DNA of 64,000 bases from Beroe forskalii. Taxonomy: Eukaryota; Ctenophora; Nuda; Beroida; Beroidae. The stretch covers positions 434,001 to 498,000 of the forward strand of contig WFMF01000016.1 of the NCBI GenBank assembly GCA_011033025.1, in the 5' to 3' direction. Each line of letters opens with the position of its first letter. Position 1 is the stretch's first letter. Shown piece after piece: positions 25,312-37,508 of the stretch. The notes beneath the pieces were generated by a model, which saw only the letters and a list, made by a program, of their open reading frames with translations, was not told the origin of the DNA and did no database searches. Both the position numbers and the translations under genes were made by a program.

Positions 25312-26340
25312 TGGACTCTAAATCAGGGGGTTTGTAAAGGACTCTAAAACAGGGGGTTTGTAAAGGACTCTAAATCAGGGGGTTTGTAATGGACTCTTAA
25401 ACAGGGGGTTTGTAAAGGACTCTAAATCAGGGGGTTTGTAAAGGACTCTAAATCAGGGGGTTTGTAATGGACTCTAAATCAGGGGGTTTGTAAAGGACTC
25501 TAAAACAGGGGTTTTGTGAGGGACTCTACAACAGGTTCTTTAGAGGACTCTAAATTTCTAAAACAGAGGTTTTTGTAAAGGACTATAAATCAGGGTTTTT
25601 TGTAATGGACTCTTAAACAGGAGTTTTGTAAAGGATTCTAAAACAGGGGGTTTGTAAAGGACTCTAAAACAGGGGGTTTGTAAAAGACTCTAAAACAGGG
25701 GTTTTGTAAAGGACTCTTAAACAGGGTTTTTAAAGGACTTTAAAACAGGGTTTTTTGTAAAGGACTCTAAAACAGAGGGTTTTGTAAAGGACTCTAAAAC
25801 AGAGGTTTTTAAAGGACTTTAAAACAGGAGGTTTGTAAAGGACTCTAAAACAGGGGTTTTGTAAAGGACTCTAAAACAGAGGTTTTTGTAAAGGACTCTA
25901 AAACAGGAGGTTTGTAAAGGACTCTAAAACAGGGGTTTTGTAAAGGACTCTAAAACAGGGGGTTTTGTAAAGGACTCTAAAACAGGGGTTCTGTAAAGGA
26001 CTCTAAAAGAGAGGTTTTTGTAAAGGACTCTAAAACAGGAGGTTTGTAAAATACTCTAAAACAGGGGTTTTGTAAAGGACTCTAAAACAGGGGGTTTTGT
26101 AAAGGACTCTAAAACAGAGGGTTTTGTAAAGGAATTTAAAACAGGGGTTTTTGTAAAGGACTCTAAAACAAGGATTTTTAAAGGACTCTAAAACAGGAGG
26201 TATGTAAAGGACTCTAAATCAGTTTTTTTGTAATGGACTCTAAAACAGGGGTTTTGTAGAGGACTCTAAGACAGGGTTTTTTTTATAAAGGACTCTGAAG
26301 GGGGTACTGTAAAGGACTCTAAAAGGTTTTGTAAAGGATT
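25312..26340 (+). repeat. 26-27 bp minisatellite, array 1, starting at the stop codon
   Basis: About 38 copies of GGACTCTAAA + (A/T)CAGGGGGTTTGTAAA, varying in G-run and T-run length. The first unit begins immediately after the TAG of the preceding gene, so the array would form its 3' UTR. It ends in a flank (GGATTTCGCCCCTAGTCTGG) shared with array 2. Confidence 0.97.
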
Positions 26341-26460
26341 TCGCCCCTAGTCTGGCACCCTCCAATTGCAAATTGAAAATTAGCGGGGGGGGGGGGCGTG
26401 TTGTCTCATGAAAGAGACACACCTCATTCAACCATGCAGTGCAGAAGGGGTGGATTAGGG

Positions 26461-27417
26461 GCTAAAGGAGCACATTCTTGCATTGGCATGTATTTCTAGT
26501 ACAATTGACAATAAGAATTAGACTTTCAGTATTCGTGCGCATGCTTAAATCTTAATATTTATATTTTAAGTGAAAATGAGATAATTGATCATAAAATTGA
26601 TCATAAAATTGATCATAAAAATCAATCATAACTTATATTCAAATGATAAAAAGGAACGAGGCTTCAATCCATTGGATTTATAGACCAACTTAGGCGAAAT
26701 GCACTCTGCTGAGGCGTATATGACTGAAGGCAGTTTATATGCATATGAACTTATGAACATTTATGATATTTATTATCTTTCAGTAATTGCCATTATCACT
26801 CATACTTGTGCAATAATAGAATTAAAATTTCCGGCACAAGATGATATTCATTATCTTTAATTTTCAGTAACTGTCAGATGACTCATACTTGAGCCTCATT
26901 ATTCAAATTTCCAGCATGTTAAGTTTATTCATGAGGTTTATTATTATTTAAAACATCAAAAATTTTAATCAGCAATAAAATCTATCAAAAATTGCATGTC
27001 TGTCAATTAAAAATTGTACGTTTGACGTCAAAATAACTTTTTATTTATTGATCATAACTGAGGACGTTGCGACGGCAAACAACCAAATTAGATTATTAAT
27101 GCTCGTAAATTATGTATTGAAGTATTTATATTTTCATTTTTCGCTTCTTTATCTATGTGACCACTGCATAGAGGATTAGAAGACTTATTTTACATGACCA
27201 TTGCTTATTGAAGTTTTAAATTCAAATAATTCAAACTGCGATGTTGTCTGTTATCAAAGCCCATGGATCCATTGGTTTGAAGATCTACAGTTCATGTCCA
27301 CTGTCCAATGTTTCCAATAAGGTTGGGGCCGGGTAAAGATTTAGAGTTAAAGGGCGTCACAAGTCGAAACAATGCAAAAAGCACAGATCGCTTTTGTGTT
27401 TTTGGAATGCTCCGAAA
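26461..27417. repeat. Segmental duplication copy A (of 29597-30555)
   Basis: Runs from GCTAAAGGAGCACATTCTTG to TTTTTGGAATGCTCCG and is nearly identical to 29597-30555. It has no coding content. An ATTGATCATAAA triplet repeat near 26590 has fewer units in the second copy. Confidence 0.95.
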
Positions 27418-28077
27418 AATAGGCGGTTATTTTCAACAATTTGACAGTGCACAAAGTTGATGGCGTCATTGCGACTGCCTATTTATTCTGAGCATATATT
27501 ATGTGATATCATGATGCCTCTGCGCTCAAGAGCTCAAGGATGACCAAAATCATAGAGATACATTATGATCAAATCTAATTAGCTTGCCAACGTTAATATA
27601 TGATTTTCTGGCTTTACGGAGGTGAGAATCGCAAATCTCACCTCCAGAACCCCAAAAAAGTATCACTTACATAGATCAAAGTAGAAAATATATAGCGTTT
27701 GGTAATCACATTCCTGGTCATCCAGCAGAGCTTTGTATCCGTAGTATTTGCTGCAGCTTTAATAAATTGATGGCTGTTCTGTTTAACCTTTTACCGTCAC
27801 TAATTCAATACATTGGAACACTATAATGATGTAAAACTCATCCGCCTACTGTTCGTACTTACCTATATATCTTTCATTATATAATAGCTGAGAGCAATGC
27901 TTCTATGTTTTCAACGTATTTCGAAAGCGCGATAAAAAAATTGTATGGGTATTTCGCTGTCCTATTTACTCATTGAAAATTAAGAAAACCAAGCAGCAAA
28001 TTTTTAATTAAGTAATTAAGTCATGACGTTTTGGTCATCCCCATATGGTCATCCGTTCTCAATGATATTGATCAGGG
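27418..28077. other. Unique AT-rich spacer
   Basis: Separates duplication copy A from minisatellite array 2. No gene or repeat recognised. Confidence 0.5.
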
Positions 28078-29250
28078 ACAGGGGGTTTGTAATCGACTCT
28101 TAAACAGGGGGTTTGTAAAGGACTCTTAAACAGGGGGTTTGTAAAGGACTCTTAAACAGGGGGTTTGTAATGGACTCTAAATCAGGGGGTTTGTAAAGGA
28201 CTCTAAATCAGGGGGTTTGTAAAGGACTCTTAAACAGGGGTTTTGTAATCGACTCTTAAACAGGGGGTTTGTAATCGACTCTTAAACAGGGGGTTTGTAA
28301 AGGACTCTTAAACAGGGGGTTTGTAAAGGACTCTTAAACAGGGGTTTTGTAATGGACTCTAAAACAGGGGGTTTGTAATGGACTTTAAATCAGGGGGTTT
28401 GTAATGGACTCTAAATCAGGGGGTTTGTAATGGACTCTAAATCAGGGGGTTTGTAAAGGATTCTAAATCAGGGGGTTTGTAAAGGACTCTAAAACAGGGG
28501 TTTTGTAATGGACTCTAAAACAGGGGGTTTGTAATGGACTCTAAATCAGAGGGTTTGTAATGGACTCTAAATCAGGGGGTTTGTAAAGGACTCTTAAACA
28601 GGGGGTTTGTAAAGGACTCTAAAACAGGGGGTTTGTAAAGGACTCTAAATCAGGGGGTTTGTAAAGGACTCTTAAACAGGGGGTTTGTAAAGGACTCTAA
28701 AACAGGTTTTTTAGAGGACTCTAAATTTCTTAAACAGAGGTTTTTGTAAAGGACTATAAATCAGGGTTTTTTGTAATGGACTCTTAAACAGGGGTTTTGT
28801 AAAGGATTCTAAATCAGGGGGTTTGTAAAGGACTCTAAATGAGGGGGTTTGTAATCGACTCTTAAACAGGGGGTTTGTAAAGGACTCTGAAACGGGGGGT
28901 TTTGTAAAGGACTTTAAAACAGGGGGTTTGTAAAGGACTCTAAAACAGGGGGTTTTGTAAAGGACTCTAAAACAGGGTTTTTTGTAAAGGACTCTAAAAC
29001 AGGGGGTTTGTAAAAGACTCTAAAACAGGGGGTTTTGTAAAGGACTCTTAAACAGGTTTTTAAAGGACTCTAAAACAGGGGTTTTGTAAAGGACTCTAAA
29101 ACAGGGGTTTTGTAAAGGACTCTAAATTAGTTTTTTTTGTAATGGACTCTAAAACAGGGGTTTTGTAGAGGACTCTAAGACAGGATTTTCTATAAAGGAC
29201 TCTGAAGGGGGTACTGTAAAGGACTCTAGAAGGTTTTGTAAAGGATTTCG
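28078..29250 (+). repeat. 26-27 bp minisatellite, array 2
   Basis: About 44 copies of the same unit as array 1. It ends in the same degenerate copies (GACTCTGAAGGGGGTACTGT) and the same GGATTTCGCCCCTAGTCTGG flank, so the end of the array was duplicated with it. Confidence 0.97.
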
Positions 29251-29596
29251 CCCCTAGTCTGGCACCCTCCAATTGCAAATTGAAAATTAGCGAAAAGGGG
29301 CATAAGTACAAACTCAAAGGCACCTTGCCATCACACTTTTGCGAGCTAGTGGGGGGCAAGGCCCCCCCCCCTAGATTTTTTATAAGGGGGTATTTACTTG
29401 AGCAAATTTTTCTTGGCCCTAATTTTCACTATTTTTCATCATGTTTTAATGATTGACTTAACTCTAAAAAAGGTGAAATTCAAGCAAATTTCTGACTAAT
29501 GAACTTAATTCTAACTTCCATTGTAGCTAGGGCCAAGCCTCCTTACGATTTTTCTAGAAGGGACCTTTCGAAAACTTGGGGATCTATACCCCTCCA

Positions 29597-30555
29597 GGCT
29601 AAAGGAGCACATTCTTGCATTGGCATGTATTTCTAGTACAATTGACAATAAGAATTAGACTTTCAGTATTCGTGCGCATGCTTAAATCTTAATATTTATA
29701 TTTTAAGTGAAAATGAGATAATTAATCATAAAATTGATCATAAAAATCAATCATAACTTATATTCAAATGATAAAAAGGAACGAGGCTTCAATCCATTGG
29801 ATTTATAGACCAACTTAGGCGAAATGCACTCTGCTGAGGCGTATATGACTGATGGCAGTTTATAGGCATATTTCAATTTTATCTTATTAGATGAACATTT
29901 ATGATATTTATTATCTTTCAGTAATTGCCATTATCACTCATACCTGTGCAATAATAGAATTAAAATTTCCGGCACAAGATGATATTTATTATCTTTAATT
30001 TTCAGTAATTGTTATGATGACTCATACTTGAGCCTCATTATTCAAATTTCCAGCATGTTAAGTTTATTCATGAGGTTTATTATTATTCAAAGCATCAAAA
30101 ATTTTAATCAGCAATAAAATCTATCAAAAATTGCATGTCTGTCAATTAAAAATTGTACGATTGACGTCAAAATACCTTTTTATTTATTGATCATAACTGA
30201 GGACGTTGCGACGGCAAACAACCAAATTAGATTATTAATACTCGTAAATTATGTATTGAAGTATTTATATTTTCATTTTTCGCTTCTTTATCTATGTGAC
30301 CACTGCATAGAGGATTAGAAGACTTATTTTACATGACCATTGCTTATTGAAGTTTTAAATTCAAATAATTCAAACTGCGATGTTGTCTGTTATCAAAGCC
30401 CATGGATCCATTGGTTTGAAGATCTACAGTTCATGTCCACTGTCCAATGTTTCCAATAAGGTTGGGGCCGGGTAAAGATTTAGAGTTAAAGGGCGTCACA
30501 AGTCGAAACAATGCAAAAAGCACAGATCGCTTTTTGTGTTTTTGGAATGCTCCGG
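29597..30555. repeat. Segmental duplication copy B (of 26461-27417)
   Basis: Same orientation as copy A, offset about 3.14 kb. Between array 2 and copy B lies a 300-bp piece containing GCGAGCTAGTGGGGGGCAAG, related to the motif near 815 and 12795. Confidence 0.95.
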
Positions 30556-30690
30556 CTGATTCTATGTTTTTTGGTGGGTTCGGGTTAGTTTCGGGTTGAT
30601 TCGGTTTATTCGGGTTAGGTTCGGGTTAGTTTCGGGTTGATTCGGTTTAGGTTCGGGTTAGTTTCGGGTTGATTCGGTTTGTTCTTGCTT
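30556..30690 (+). repeat. TTCGGGTTAG / GATTCGGTTTA short tandem repeat
   Basis: Alternating TTCGGGTTAGTTTCGGGTTG and GATTCGGTTTAGG units, immediately after the duplication border. The GGGTTAGG core loosely recalls a telomere repeat, but the array is short and degenerate. Confidence 0.8.
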
Positions 30691-33380
30691 TTATTTCTAA
30701 GGGTTGACGACAAACAACCACATAGCTAGCGAATAGAATAATATTTGAACATATTGTAACAATTATATTGGAAAATATTCCATGTATATTATCAAATACA
30801 GGTTAAGAAAATATATTGAAAATAACAAATCATGTAAAGCCAACAATCAAATATCAAGACTCAAGAGCACTCACATCACGAGCAATAATATCATGATGGG
30901 GTGAAAGATTTTAAAAACTGTCATCAAGATGAACTTGAAATTCATAATCATCGAAAATGAATTCATCGAGAATGGCATTCATATTAGGAATTTTTAAACG
31001 AACAATTTTGCTCTCATTTGATAGCCCAGGTAATCGTAGTTCACCCCAACAGAATATCATGAAAATAATATCAATATTAAATTCAAGGTTATCAAATTTT
31101 CATAATTCAACGAATTTCAACGATTCGTAAGGCGTACAACTGGAATGGGGGGAGGGACAATTCCCGTTCTCGAGCAAAAAGTAACACTAACAACACAGCA
31201 CACCAGTTAGTGTTAACCATCCTCCCCACTTCAAATATTTAATTGCCATCCAGCGCAAAATTGACCTAGGAAAGGCCGTTTTGCTTGATTTCTCGATACA
31301 TGTAACATGAAAGAAAGGTCTTGAAGGTCCGAACAGCTATTGTGTCAAGTGTTGGTATATACAAAGGGTGTTTCTCAACACAGCCCAGATTAAAAAGTTG
31401 TACCATGAATCTTTGAAGCACACCCACTCATTCGTGCGAATACACCCCCCCCCCCACTGTACGCCACTGAACCTTGAATATTCACGACATACAATGGACT
31501 GATCCATAGCTAATGTGTCATAATTACGAAACTAATTAATTTTAACATCATATAAATACGTGAAACATAGCTTATTATGAGATAATACTGTTGTTCTATG
31601 TAATTAGCATGTGTATCGTTCTTTTCAAGTAATAGAGATATTTCCAGCGGTTTTTTTGAAAAAAATAATTTCAGCTCAAAATAAATTGGTGAATAACATT
31701 GAGTGACTGCCAATAAAAATAATAAGTAATGAATCCTAAAATTCCTATAATTTAGCACTTTCAAAACCCTCAATAATCATTGATCATTCTAAGTTCCATA
31801 TTTAACAATACGACTGAATTGCGGAGTTATTTGAGGCTTCAAGTTGGCTTTCAACTTTCAAGAAATGTCAACATTTGAACTTTGGTCCTATAATCCTGTT
31901 CACTTAGTCTGCTAATAGACACACAACTTTCATGTTCAAAAGTTGTCAATTGATAGATTTGTAACACCATGAGCCGCCAATCGCCATAAAAGCAATACCT
32001 GACAGCAATTCTTTGTCCATTGCAACTGATTAACACATTGCTACCATATCACATTATCGCGTAGATATATTCAGGGTTATTAATGATTTATCAAACGTAA
32101 ACTCATATTAAAGATAAGATATAATATAGCAAACTCACTGCCACACACACAGTTACACGCAGTCACAATACCCATTTCAGGGAAAATACACACTCAGGGG
32201 AGGGAAAATAACCGCCGCGCGCGCGAAAAATAAGCGGGTCATAACATCACAAATTTGTCACCTTGCGCTTTGATAATGACGACATTTTAACCGCTTATCT
32301 CTCGAGCGGGCATATATAAACGCATTTCATATGTTATAATGTCTCGTTACATATTAACAATGATATTTATATATTTGTGAATGTTCGTGCAATATATATA
32401 GATAGAGCTACACACGTATGTGATTATAAATTGATAATGATGAATGGTGATAACATACGTGGTGTATTACAAAAGAGAGACCGTCCACATTTAATTCGGT
32501 ACATTCATTTTGAACTCAGACATTTGATGAAAAACTGAAGTTACACACAAAACGCTACACTGAGGGCAAAACGATAACAGCGCACTACAATCATGAGAAA
32601 ATGTCACAAAAATTTAGTTGAGTCACAAAATTATCGAGTTAGAAATTTTCTCAAATAGACGGGGGAAGTGTGAACGGTCTCTGATAATGCTATAATGGGT
32701 GGGTCAACACGCGGTAAATACCATAAACTCAAAATAATGCTGTATTTGACTAACCAAGGGACTATCTATAATTAATAATTATCTTATCAACTGGAATGTT
32801 CGTATATAAACCGTTAAACATCTAACTTTTTCCAACGATGCTAGAACCTACAACAACTACCTTACTTTGTCTGCAACCATTAGTCTAAAACAAAATTTTA
32901 GGCAACAAAAATTGCATTCTGTATGAAATTACAAAACTGCAGATTGTTCTTTAATTGAAAAGGGTCGTTGGCTTCTATAGGCTTTTAATCTTTGAACATG
33001 GGAAAATAGAACGTGAATTTTATAATATAAAGTTGATGGTATCTTAAAAGATATAACAGCCACATGATGTATGATTACCATCAATGATTAAAACAACGGA
33101 TACTTAAGATTCATCTATAATACTGATATTAAATAAGTACCCATATTGAAACGCAAATAATGATATAATAATAATATTTAAGGCAAGTCGATGTGCATAT
33201 CTCATACTTCGTGATTTCAAAACGTAAAACGATGGAACGAAAACAATGCACATCAAATTGATCCGATATTACGATACATATTAATGAACATAATTGAAAA
33301 GTCTTGATTAAAAATTTTAAAAATATTGGGCATATTATGGCAGATATGATATATTTCACAGTTCAAACTTCTTATAACCG
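30691..33380. other. AT-rich stretch without recognisable features
   Basis: No exon with splice context, no coding bias and no clear repeat. A few TA-rich low-complexity runs and a poly-C run near 31446. Confidence 0.5.
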
Positions 33381-33382
33381 TG

Positions 33383-33502
33383 ATGTCTCGACCTTTTGGG
33401 GCGCGGCGTATTACGCCGCGCTAAGGTACTTTCTTAAGGTGCCGCAAAAAGAACACAGGCGCGGCGTAATACGCCTCATGTCAAAAGGTCGGGACACCAG
33501 GG
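33383..33502. mobile_element. Short foldback MITE
   Basis: The ends GTCTCGACCTTTTG and CAAAAGGTCGGGAC are inverted repeats. The interior contains GCGGCGTATTACGCCGC and its inverse. About 120 bp, non-coding. Confidence 0.55.
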
Positions 33503-33519
33503 CAGCGTTGAGATGCATA

Positions 33520-34497
33520 TCTCTAATATAATTTCGCAACCTCTGTTTTTCTGTTTGTGCGTAACGGCGGAAACGCGCGCGCATTACGATTTGTGCGGGT
33601 AACCATGGTGACACGTGCACGGAGAATTGCGCGCGCGCTCATTTCTGTTAACGGTGTTTTGATTACGTTGCGCGATCTCTAATATAACTTTTGAACGGAT
33701 CGGGTTTTTTTGATGCGGTAAAATTTTTTTCATGTACTTGGTCGATTTGAATTGTGGTTTTTGAAATTTGCGAACGAGGTGCTGCGTAGCAAAGCGCCGA
33801 GTGAGCTTTGAAGTAGACATTCTGTGATTTTTTCACAAATTATTGTGTTTTTCAGAGGCTTGTTGATCCAGTGGCATTAAAATTTTAGTGGCTAGCCGAC
33901 TGAATTTTATTTCGAAAGTGGCTGGTTTAAGTCTAATGTTAAGATGTCCGTTATTTGCGTCGTATTTGTCTTAGTTTTTTGGTCACCAGATTAGAATTTC
34001 TACTGATGTATTTGTAAAGGCTTTAAGCAGCATCAGACGGACTTTTATGATGTCATTTCGAGTCAGAATGACTTTTTTCATGAAGCAGAGCCAAAATTGT
34101 AAATTTGTCACTAAGTAAAAAAGTCTTCCCGGCACTGATTCGAACCCACAATAACCTCGCTTGAACTAGATACCTTAGACCACTAGGCCATCGCGGCGAT
34201 GTACTCCAAAGAATTAGCAATACCTAATGGAAGATTTTGCACGTAGAGCATTGAACGGCATTGAATTCAACTTTTGGCCATGGAATCACATTGTGAAGTT
34301 GAATTGATTGTTTATCACTGAATTACTTTATACTCAACTCATTCAATTTGCCATTGGATATTGATGATTTCTGAATTCGATTTGATTCATGTTCCGTGAT
34401 TCAGTGACATGACCACAAATCATTATACTTTGCTCCATTGCTTAATGCTTATGCTATGCCTTTTCCTGTGACCTAGAAGGCCCAACGGGCCTTCTAG
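33520..34497 (+). mobile_element. Non-autonomous Helitron, possibly with captured 3' sequence
   Basis: The 5' end A|TCTCTAATATAATTTCGC matches the Helitron TC start and the 5' end of the element at 49977. The subterminal block TGCGAACGAGGTGCTGCGTA / GCGCCGAGTGAGC at 33768-33815 is the family's 3' region, but the expected hairpin is missing there. The next family hairpin (AGAAGGCCCAACGGGCCTTC, then CTAG) is at 34475-34497. This reads as a bypass of the first terminator or as two nested remnants. The intervening 650 bp includes a tRNA-like sequence. Confidence 0.6.
34130..34203 (-). repeat. tRNA-like sequence (degenerate tRNA or SINE head)
   Basis: On the minus strand there is an A-box-like TGGCCTAGTGGTC and, about 40 bp on, a B-box-like GGGTTCGAATC. 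The T-stem and acceptor stem do not pair well, so it is not called as a functional tRNA. Confidence 0.55.
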
Positions 34498-35334
34498 TCT
34501 TATATATAATTTCGTAAGAGCACGTGAATTATGTATGTGCGGGCGCACAGTTTAAATTTGAGCTTGCCAAGAAAATATCAACTTATCAAGAGAAACGAAC
34601 GGGGAAAATGTGCTTATTGGTGCCGTTGTCATGGTCACTGGAAACTGCACGTGCAGGTTATGATCAGTTGTATGCGAGTGCTATCTGATACGCTGCTAAC
34701 TGCTGCGTCGTGGTTTTTGTTAATTTTACGTTTTCTACATTTAAAATTGAAGATCTAAAGATAGTGAATGGGTATGGCTGGCATCGGGGAGGCTATAGGC
34801 GATAGAATTCCCTTTATGAATCAGTGGCAATGGTCGGTCAATTTATTAAATCGATGATTAAAATGGTTTCAACTAAATTATGTTAATCGAGCAATTATTG
34901 AAAGAAATTTAAGATTAACCAAGGCAAAATCAAATTGATCAAATCGGGCATGGCATATATTATTGCAAATTTGGGAATCTTGGCGTAAATCAATGCGCAA
35001 TTCAACGTTCAGTATGCATTTACGGTTCTCAGATTGCAGTTAAACTAACTTCGTCGTACAATTGCAATTAGACAAAACTGGCCTTCATGGGACAGCATTA
35101 CTGAAAGTGACAAACGGATTATTGTAAATTTTGCTCCTTCATAAACTTTTTCATATTTCAAAAGTTCAAAATTTGCAGCTGGCGTAAATGTATTAATTGT
35201 TTTCATTCTTCAATGTGGTAAGAATAGAAAAATTGTCTTGATAACTTGAATTGCAATTTTGGAATTCTGCGAGGGAGGCGGGGCGTAGCCCCGCCGAGTG
35301 AGCTACGTTTTAGCAGGCCCAGCGGGCCTGCTAG
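34498..35334 (+). mobile_element. Non-autonomous Helitron (840-bp family)
   Basis: Begins TCTTATATATAATTTCGTAA directly after the CTAG end of the preceding element. It ends with subterminal GGGCGTAGCCCCGCCGAGTG and hairpin GCAGGCCCAGCGGGCCTGC followed by TAG|T. Same family and length as 47701-48540 on the opposite strand. No Rep/helicase ORF. Confidence 0.85.
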
Positions 35335-37508
35335 TAAATTATAAATGCGTTTAAAGGACGAGGCACATTTCGCAATTATCTGCATCGGAACGATGGCCTA
35401 TAATTATAATATCATTGCCATTATAATAGGTCTTCAGAAGTTTCACTCTGCATGCATGTAACAAGTGAGGGAACTCATAATACAATTCATATCGTTCTTA
35501 GTCATGATAAAACTCGGGCGGATTCACAATATACTTTTACTTCAAAAACCTCAGACACAAGAATTTAGCGGACAAAACCCTTAAAACAACTACCGTATTT
35601 ATCAAATACCTCCAGCCTGGCTTAAACCTCACGAATTCTCCAAAATAAGAGAATAACTTTGCATAGGAGTGAGCGCAATGCTCAAATTCCCGACAGGCTG
35701 ATTTACAGGTTTCAATTGATCAAAATAATCGCTTTCTCGGGTTATTGTCTGCCATGATATTCTGTGAGTGAAGATACAGTGACAATAATACATCCTAAAA
35801 TGTACGTACACATCAAATGTACAGGGACCTCACTTCCAAATTCCACGGTAGTATCATATACTTTTTATACTTTTAAACTTCAAAACTTTTACATGCAAAT
35901 AATCCTCGGAGTTATCGCTTTACAGACGGGAAAATATCTCAAAATACGCGTCATTTACTCATAGATAATATTATAACTTTATATGATGATAAGTACGATA
36001 TAGTAGAATATAATGTCAGAGCAAATATCACGATATAACGATTTATACATGATACAATTCCGCTATTGTTAAGCTATTGAAACTATAAATCAAAAAATAA
36101 TAATAGTACGTAATAATACATGATAATAATAATTAAAATATAAATTGTTATATAAATAATATAAATTGTGACACCTTATAGCGATGTTTAAAATTGGTAA
36201 AGTATTGAAAAATAATCGAGCTCAAACTATAAGCTATGTTAAGCTAAAATTGATTATTAAAGTTATCAAATTCAATGATATTTAAGCATAAATAGTAAAT
36301 GTATCAAATAGAATGAATAAGTTAAGATCATTATAAATGATAGAAATATGGCATTAAAAATGTGCTTAAGAAATTAAAAATTATAATTTCCAAATTTTAA
36401 AAATTGGTAAACATGAGCATAGAAACATCATTCAAATTAAGCCCAGAAAGGCTCAGTTTCTCCCAAAATCACCACTCACGGTATCTCGATATGAGATGGT
36501 CGAAGAAGGATCTAGACCACTGATATTCCAGCTATGCTGCATCCTCTTCCATTCTCCGTTTGGTAGGTACATCCTTTCTATCTTGTCAACATTCCATCCT
36601 TATCTCCTAACCCAAGCCCTCTCAGAGATACCAGCCCGTCTCAGAGATACCAGCCTCTCTCAGAGATACCAGCCTCTCTCGGAGATACCAGCCTCTCTCA
36701 GAGATACCAGCCTCTCTCGGAGATACCAGCCTCTCTCGGAGATACCAGCCTCCCTTGGAGATACCAGCCTCTCTTGGAGATACCAGCCTCTCTCGGAGAT
36801 ACCAGCCTCTCTCGGAGATACCAGCCTCTCAGAGATACCAGCCTCTCTCAGAGATACCAGCCTCTCTCGGAGATACCAGCCTCTCTCGGAGATACCAGCC
36901 TCTCTCGGAGATACCAGCCTCTCTCGGAGATACCAGCCCATCTCAGAGATACCAGCCTCTCTCGGAGATACCAGCCTCTCTCAGAGATACCAGCGTGTTT
37001 ACATTCCACTCTGGACAAGTTGTTTGCAGGCCATCTGGACTTTGTTCTGCAGAGTCTGAGAAAAATACCACGTTAGCACGTTATGGTGACTTGGAATTGT
37101 GGAATGAGTTGTGATCTTGTATTTCACATTCTTGCAAATTGGTAAGGGACCTTCCACCAAAAATGGAGGAATCCATAATTTTATGTTATTGCGAGTAGTA
37201 TTTATCTAGCTATCTCAAGTATGCTAGGAATCTCAATTGGCCAGTCAATCATTCGTATAGTTCATGGAATCCTCTGATAGTTTGTAGATTGGAATGTGCA
37301 CAAACCTTCATAACTTATGAATACTTTTCAAATGTAACAATTATCAATATCATGCCATGTGACCACTCATATAAACGGCGTAAATTAGCTTGCCCAATGA
37401 CGACATTGATCAATAAGCCCTAAAGTCGCAAGAATGAAAGAAAACTCGCGCACTGTGATTGGTAAACATCATAAGGATTTTAGGTTCCTACGGTATATAA
37501 GCAATTAC
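35335..37508. other. AT-rich region downstream (minus sense) of the Q-rich gene
   Basis: The last exons of the minus-strand gene should lie here or beyond. I could not identify them with confidence. The only clear feature is the 19-bp minisatellite at 36616-36990. Confidence 0.4.
36616..36990 (+). repeat. 19-bp minisatellite
   Basis: About 20 copies of GAGATACCAGCCTCTCTCG. A period not divisible by three opens all frames and generates long spurious ORFs on both strands. Confidence 0.97.

Noticed and set aside
30556-30690. Interstitial telomere array
   Set aside because: GGGTTAGG appears only within longer TTCGGGTT/GATTCGGTTT units; no regular TTAGGG repeat.
34130-34203. Functional tRNA gene
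   Set aside because: A and B boxes are present but T-stem and acceptor stem do not pair; also lies in a possible Helitron-captured segment.
36496-37114. Repetitive ORFs of 93-187 codons (SEIPASL type)
   Set aside because: Products of the 19-bp minisatellite, open in several frames and both strands.
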